Below are positions 60,050 to 64,000 of a stretch of DNA of 64,000 nt, piece by piece. Source of the stretch: Tamarix chinensis (lineage: Eukaryota; Streptophyta; Magnoliopsida; Caryophyllales; Tamaricaceae); NCBI GenBank assembly GCA_030549775.1, contig CM060180.1, positions 27,981,590-28,045,589 of the forward strand, in the 5' to 3' direction. Each line of letters begins with the position of its first letter. Positions within the stretch are counted from its first letter, which is position 1. A program made the position numbers and the translations under genes. Under the pieces are notes generated by a model. That model saw nothing but the letters and a program-made list of their open reading frames with translations. It had not been told where the DNA came from and did no database searches.

Positions 60050-63000
60050 TATAATACCCCAAATTTAACCTAATCATAATCCTGATTAATTATTATTTTA
60101 ATTGTAATCCCCTGAATTTTTTTAAAAAAACTTAGAGTTTAATAAACAACTTTTATTTAGGATAAATTAGCTTTTACAATTATTTAATTTAATTATTTTA
60201 TGGATTTTTGAGTATATAAATTTGTATAGGAATATTTGATAAATTAAAATAAATATTTTGTTATTTTATTGTACTCTTTTTATTTAAATAATTTTCCAAA
60301 CCAATATTTTACTAAAATTATCCTTGTAAAGCCCATATATTTAATTATATTAAATTAAATTATTAAATAAATTTATTTCTTAAAAATATTACATCCTATT
60401 ATTTTATAAATTAAATTATTTTAAAGTCTCCCATTTTTCCTTTTCCTTTTTCCCCTTCTTCCTTTCTTTCTCCTTTTCCTCCTTTCTTTCCTTTTCCTTT
60501 TCTTTTCCTCCTTCGGGCTGCCAGCACCGACCCGCCTCCCTTCCTCCTCACGCCTGGGCCTCTGTCCCACTCTCCTTCTCCTACACGAGCAGCCCACCCC
60601 CTTTTTATTTTCCTCCTTCCCCAACGCTGCAACCCAACCCAGCTCCCCCTATTTTCTTTCCTTCCTTTCTCCCCCTGGACCGGGCCGACCCACGCCATTT
60701 TCTTTCCTTTGCTGGCCTGCACCTCCCCCCATCTTTCTTTCTTCTTCTTCCTTCCTCTACTCACCCCAACTTGTCCCTGTTGCCTCGGGCACGCCTGCCA
60801 CCACTACAACCCTTCTTCCCTCTCTCTCTCCCTCGTCCTTTTTTTCACCCTTTTAGACCCAACCAACCATGTGCTCCTCCTCATGCATGTCATCCCTTTC
60901 CCCTTCTTCCCTTCCCTCTCCCTGTCACCCTACCATCTTCCTACCACCCTATACACTGCCACTGACTGGCCACCTATCCCCTCCTCTTCTCCCTCTTCTT
61001 TTTCTTCTCCTCACAAGCCCTTTCCTCCCCCATTATTTTTTAAGCCTTCCCCTTCCCCGATTCCTTTCTCTCCTTTTTCTTCTCCTTCCATTCACATCTC
61101 TATTTTCGCACCACCGCCGCCCTCCACCGCTTTCTTCACCTCACCAACCCTCTGCACTACCCTATACGGCTATACCTCATCCCTGCACCACCACAACATC
61201 ACTCAAGCCACCCTGCAACTCCTTCTTCCTCCCCCATCTTTTTTCTCCCCCTTTTCTCCCTTCTTGGAAACACCCTTGCAACTCCTTCGTCTATCGCCGT
61301 CTTGCCACCTTTTCCGCCACCCAAAGCACCAATCCACTCCCTACAACCTGCTCTACCACCCCCACACTTCATTTGGCCGAAGCAAGCCCCTCACCCTCCA
61401 TTTTTCCCCTCTCTTTTTCTTCCTTCTCAGCCCTATCCACTCCTGCAGCCCACTTTGCCGCCTCGCCGCAGCTGCCTTCACCCCTTGGCTGCCAACAAGT
61501 CAACAACCCATCCCCGACCACCACCTACACCCCCTCTTCACTCTTGCACCTTTCCCTTACCTCTAATCCTCCTCCACCTACCCTCTTTTCTAGCTCCAAA
61601 GCTTCAACTCGAAAATGACCATCCTTCCCTTCTACCTCCCTACCTTCAACCCTTTTTCCCCACATAACCTACATGTGGCTCACGCCGCTCATGCAACGTG
61701 AGTTCCACATTATTTTGGGAGTGGTTTTGTTTAATTATTGAGGTATATTAATAGTTAGGTAAATTGTGTTATTAATTAAGTTTTATGAAATTTTGTCCTT
61801 TTAATTTCCTCCTTCTAATATAATAATTATTGATATTATTTTTAGGTATTGGTTTTGCTGATAAAAGCTTGAATTTTCAATCGGAATACCGGTAAGGTTT
61901 AATTTTGCGGGAATTAAGGTAATCGTTAAACCCCGCTTAAATGCATGGATAAATGTATGTTAGCACATTAGGGTTTTTAATATGTTATTATGCTTGATAT
62001 ATGTTTGTTAATATAATATCCATATTTGCTTGTATCGATTAATAAAAAAGAAAGTATGCTAATTTATATGCTATATGTGGAAATATTGTTTAAGGAATGA
62101 GTTTAGTTATTAATGAAAAAGTACTTATCCATGTTATATTGTGTTATTGTGACCATTATGCATGAATAATATTATTGTGAGCCTAGGGTCATTTTGGTAT
62201 ATGTCTTGTGCAAGAATATAGCCTAATATGTGTGGGTGATGAGGAGTATTATGTGAAATATAATAGCTGGTGGAATTTGGGTGAGGAGAGTGAAATATTA
62301 ATATTAATATCCTTATAGTGATGATAACTTAATAAAAGTGGTATAATAAAAGGGCAAGATGGTAAATTTATAAGAAAAGGACATTATGGTAATTTTAGAG
62401 GAGAAGGGCAAAATGTTAATTTTATAAGTAAAGGACAATATGGTAATTTTATAAGTAAATGGCAAAATGGTAATTTTATAAATAAAAGGGCATCATAGTA
62501 ATATTGAAAGTAAAGGGTAAAATGATAGTTTATAAACAAAAGGACATTATGGTAACTTTAGAAGTAAGGGGTAAAATGTTAACTTTATAAATAAAAGGAC
62601 ATTATGGTAAATTTGGAAGTAAAGGGTAGAAGGGTAATTTTGTAAATAAAATGATATTATGGTAAATTTGGAAGTAAGTGGTAATTTGGTAATTATGATA
62701 ATGGCGAAGAATATTTTGGTAATTAAATTATGATTATATAGAAGGGCAATTTGGTAATATAACCAACTAAAGAGTAAATTTGTAGTTATAACAATGGGGA
62801 AATGACAATTTGGTAATTCAACCAACGAAAAGGTAATTTGGTAATTATGATAATAGAGAAAGGTAATTTGGTAGTATAACCAACTAAAGGGTAAATTGGT
62901 AGTTATAAGAATGGAGAAAGGGTAATTTGGTGATTTAACCAACTAAAGGGTAATTTGGTATTTTTGATAATAGAGAAGGGTAATTTGGTAATTATGATAA

Positions 63001-63290
63001 TAGAAAAGGAAAATTTAGTGATTTAACCAACTAAAGGAAAAATTGGTAATTATGATAATGTAGAAGGGTAATTTGATAATCTATCCAACTAAAGGACAAT
63101 TTAGTAATTATAACAGAGGAAAAAGACAATTCGGTAATCTAACCAACCAAATGGGAATTATGATAAGTATAACAATTATGACGGGTGATTGGTGACCTAA
63201 TAAGTGTGGGAGATAACTTGGTAACCCAAACCGAGTAGGGATGTGGCTAAGAACAACAATGTGTGTATTATATGCCTTGGGTGCCATATG
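60050..63290 (+). mobile_element. LTR-like element F, first 3.24 kb
   Basis: Begins tataatacccc at 60,050 (flank atcct) and is collinear with element B: shared aatttaattattttatgg segment (60,186), CT-rich block (60,430-61,700), acataacctacatg..gctcacgccgctcatg phrase matching B at 33,325-33,345, ggtaaggtttaa (61,891; B 33,540), and a GGTAATTT minisatellite (62,340-63,170). It is cut at 63,290 by element D, and the rest lies outside the window. Long open frames at 60,709-61,667 are low-complexity Ser/Pro/Leu by-products of the CT-rich block. Confidence 0.75.
62340..63175 (+). repeat. GGTAATTT minisatellite in F
   Basis: Degenerate 26-32-base units with cores aaaggacattatggtaattt and gggtaatttggtaattatgat. 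It is homologous in position to the array at 34,060-34,960 in B, but the unit variants differ, so the arrays have turned over separately. Confidence 0.8.
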
Positions 63291-64000
63291 TGTAACACCC
63301 CCATATTTTACTACTAAAAAATTTCGTTTAAAACAAAGATCTTTGCAAAATTTTAAGAGTTCAAACCATAACTTGGGAGTGTTACCGCCACACCTAGCAC
63401 CAGGCCGGTTCACTGCTACCGCCCTAGGGCTAAGTGCTGAGGCTAAAACAAGAAAATCGAGTTGGGTTTCATCAAGACATAAGTGCATCATTATCGCAAA
63501 ACATTCATGAAACGAGGAGTCCACCATTGACCAAATGTTGTTAGGAGTACAACTTAAAAGATCCACATTCAAAATACAGACAAAATAAAATTGTAACAAC
63601 TAGGGTAGATGATAGCAAGAGGAGAAAAAAAAGGGTCCGACCGGCTCGCTCTCGACCCCAAACTTGATAGACTCATCACTCAGCCCCACCTGATGCCTCA
63701 TAGGTATCGTAGGCATCGAATACGAGGTCTCCTACCTGCACAAGCTCAGATGGGTCTTCTGCTCGTGGGAATGAGCAGCACCCATGAAACGGATGATCAG
63801 TACGCTACGTACTGAGTAAGGTAACAGAAGAACTAAGGCCGATACATACACCACAAGATACATGTTTGACACATCAATAACATACAATAACACGCAAGAG
63901 GAAAGCTGATTTCTTACTTGTATCTTATTCCTTATGGCCCATTATGTTGATAAGTCATTTTCACCCATTCTTCATTAATCCATGTAAGTACGGGGACCCC
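63291..64000 (-). mobile_element. LTR-like element D, partial
   Basis: Begins tgtaacacccccatatttt after flank atatg and runs off the window. Near this end is the hairpin module (gttaccgccacacctagcacc ... ctaagtgctgaggc, in two arms), then cagccccacctgatgcctca (63,682), tgctcgtgggaatgagca (63,760), tacgtactgagtaaggtaac (63,806) and the start of a gtacggggacccc module. Closely related to element C. Confidence 0.75.

Noticed and set aside
60709..61667. Long open frames (up to 285 codons) on the plus strand
   Set aside because: They consist of Ser/Pro/Leu/His/Phe runs produced by a CT-rich block, overlap in several frames at once, and the block is collinear with the non-coding CT-rich block of element B.
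1..64000. CRISPR arrays, bacterial operons, ribosomal or transfer RNA genes
   Set aside because: None seen. The repeated units are minisatellites or LTR modules without unique equal-length spacers, and no conserved RNA gene sequence is present.

Overview
The window looks like nuclear DNA of a flowering plant. It is AT-rich, shows no compact gene spacing, and is built almost entirely from plant transposable elements: Mutator-like (MULE), PIF/Harbinger, hAT, Ty1/copia, and long LTR-type sequences with TGTAAC...GTTACA ends. I found no host gene, tRNA, rRNA, CRISPR array or bacterial-style operon. The species and the monocot/eudicot question cannot be settled from the sequence.

Layout. 0-5.8 kb holds a minus-strand PIF/Harbinger transposase relic and an unrecognised coding-like fragment. 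7.1-24.8 kb is the left arm of a head-to-head pair of MULE relics: a plant mobile domain (PMD) gene on + at 7.4-8.8 kb converges on a minus-strand MULE transposase ending in an OTU-like protease domain (24.3 to 12.8 kb). This arm is split by an LTR-like element (about 9.3-12.8 kb) and by a copia element (14,260-23,394, target duplication gtgtc). The copia element is itself broken by two nested LTR-like elements and a hAT-type MITE. 24.8-25.9 kb, at the middle of the pair, is a non-autonomous hAT element. 26.1-60.0 kb is the right arm: MULE transposase on + (26.5-27.8 kb), interrupted by about 28.5 kb of nested insertions, then the rest of the transposase plus OTU (56.3-57.6 kb), then a convergent PMD gene on - (58.5-60.0 kb).

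Most of the nest can be dated in relative order by target-site duplications: LTR-like A1 (28,325-45,544) received A2 (31,563-45,338, duplication attag); A2 received B (31,863-37,055) and a 5.39-kb hAT transposon (38,487-43,875, perfect 8-bp duplication ctcccagt). Next to A1, element C (46,454-56,164, duplication tatat) received E (47,153-52,370, duplication ctatg). From 60,050 to the window edge, LTR-like F interrupts the right PMD gene and D interrupts F.

The only near-intact protein-coding gene is the hAT transposase (four coding exons, 762 codons, one in-frame TAG). The most interesting signals are the near-palindromic arrangement of two two-gene MULEs, the almost complete hAT with an unoccupied homologous site in the same window, and a set of small hairpins and repeat modules shared by otherwise different LTR-like families, none of which shows an internal gag-pol region.
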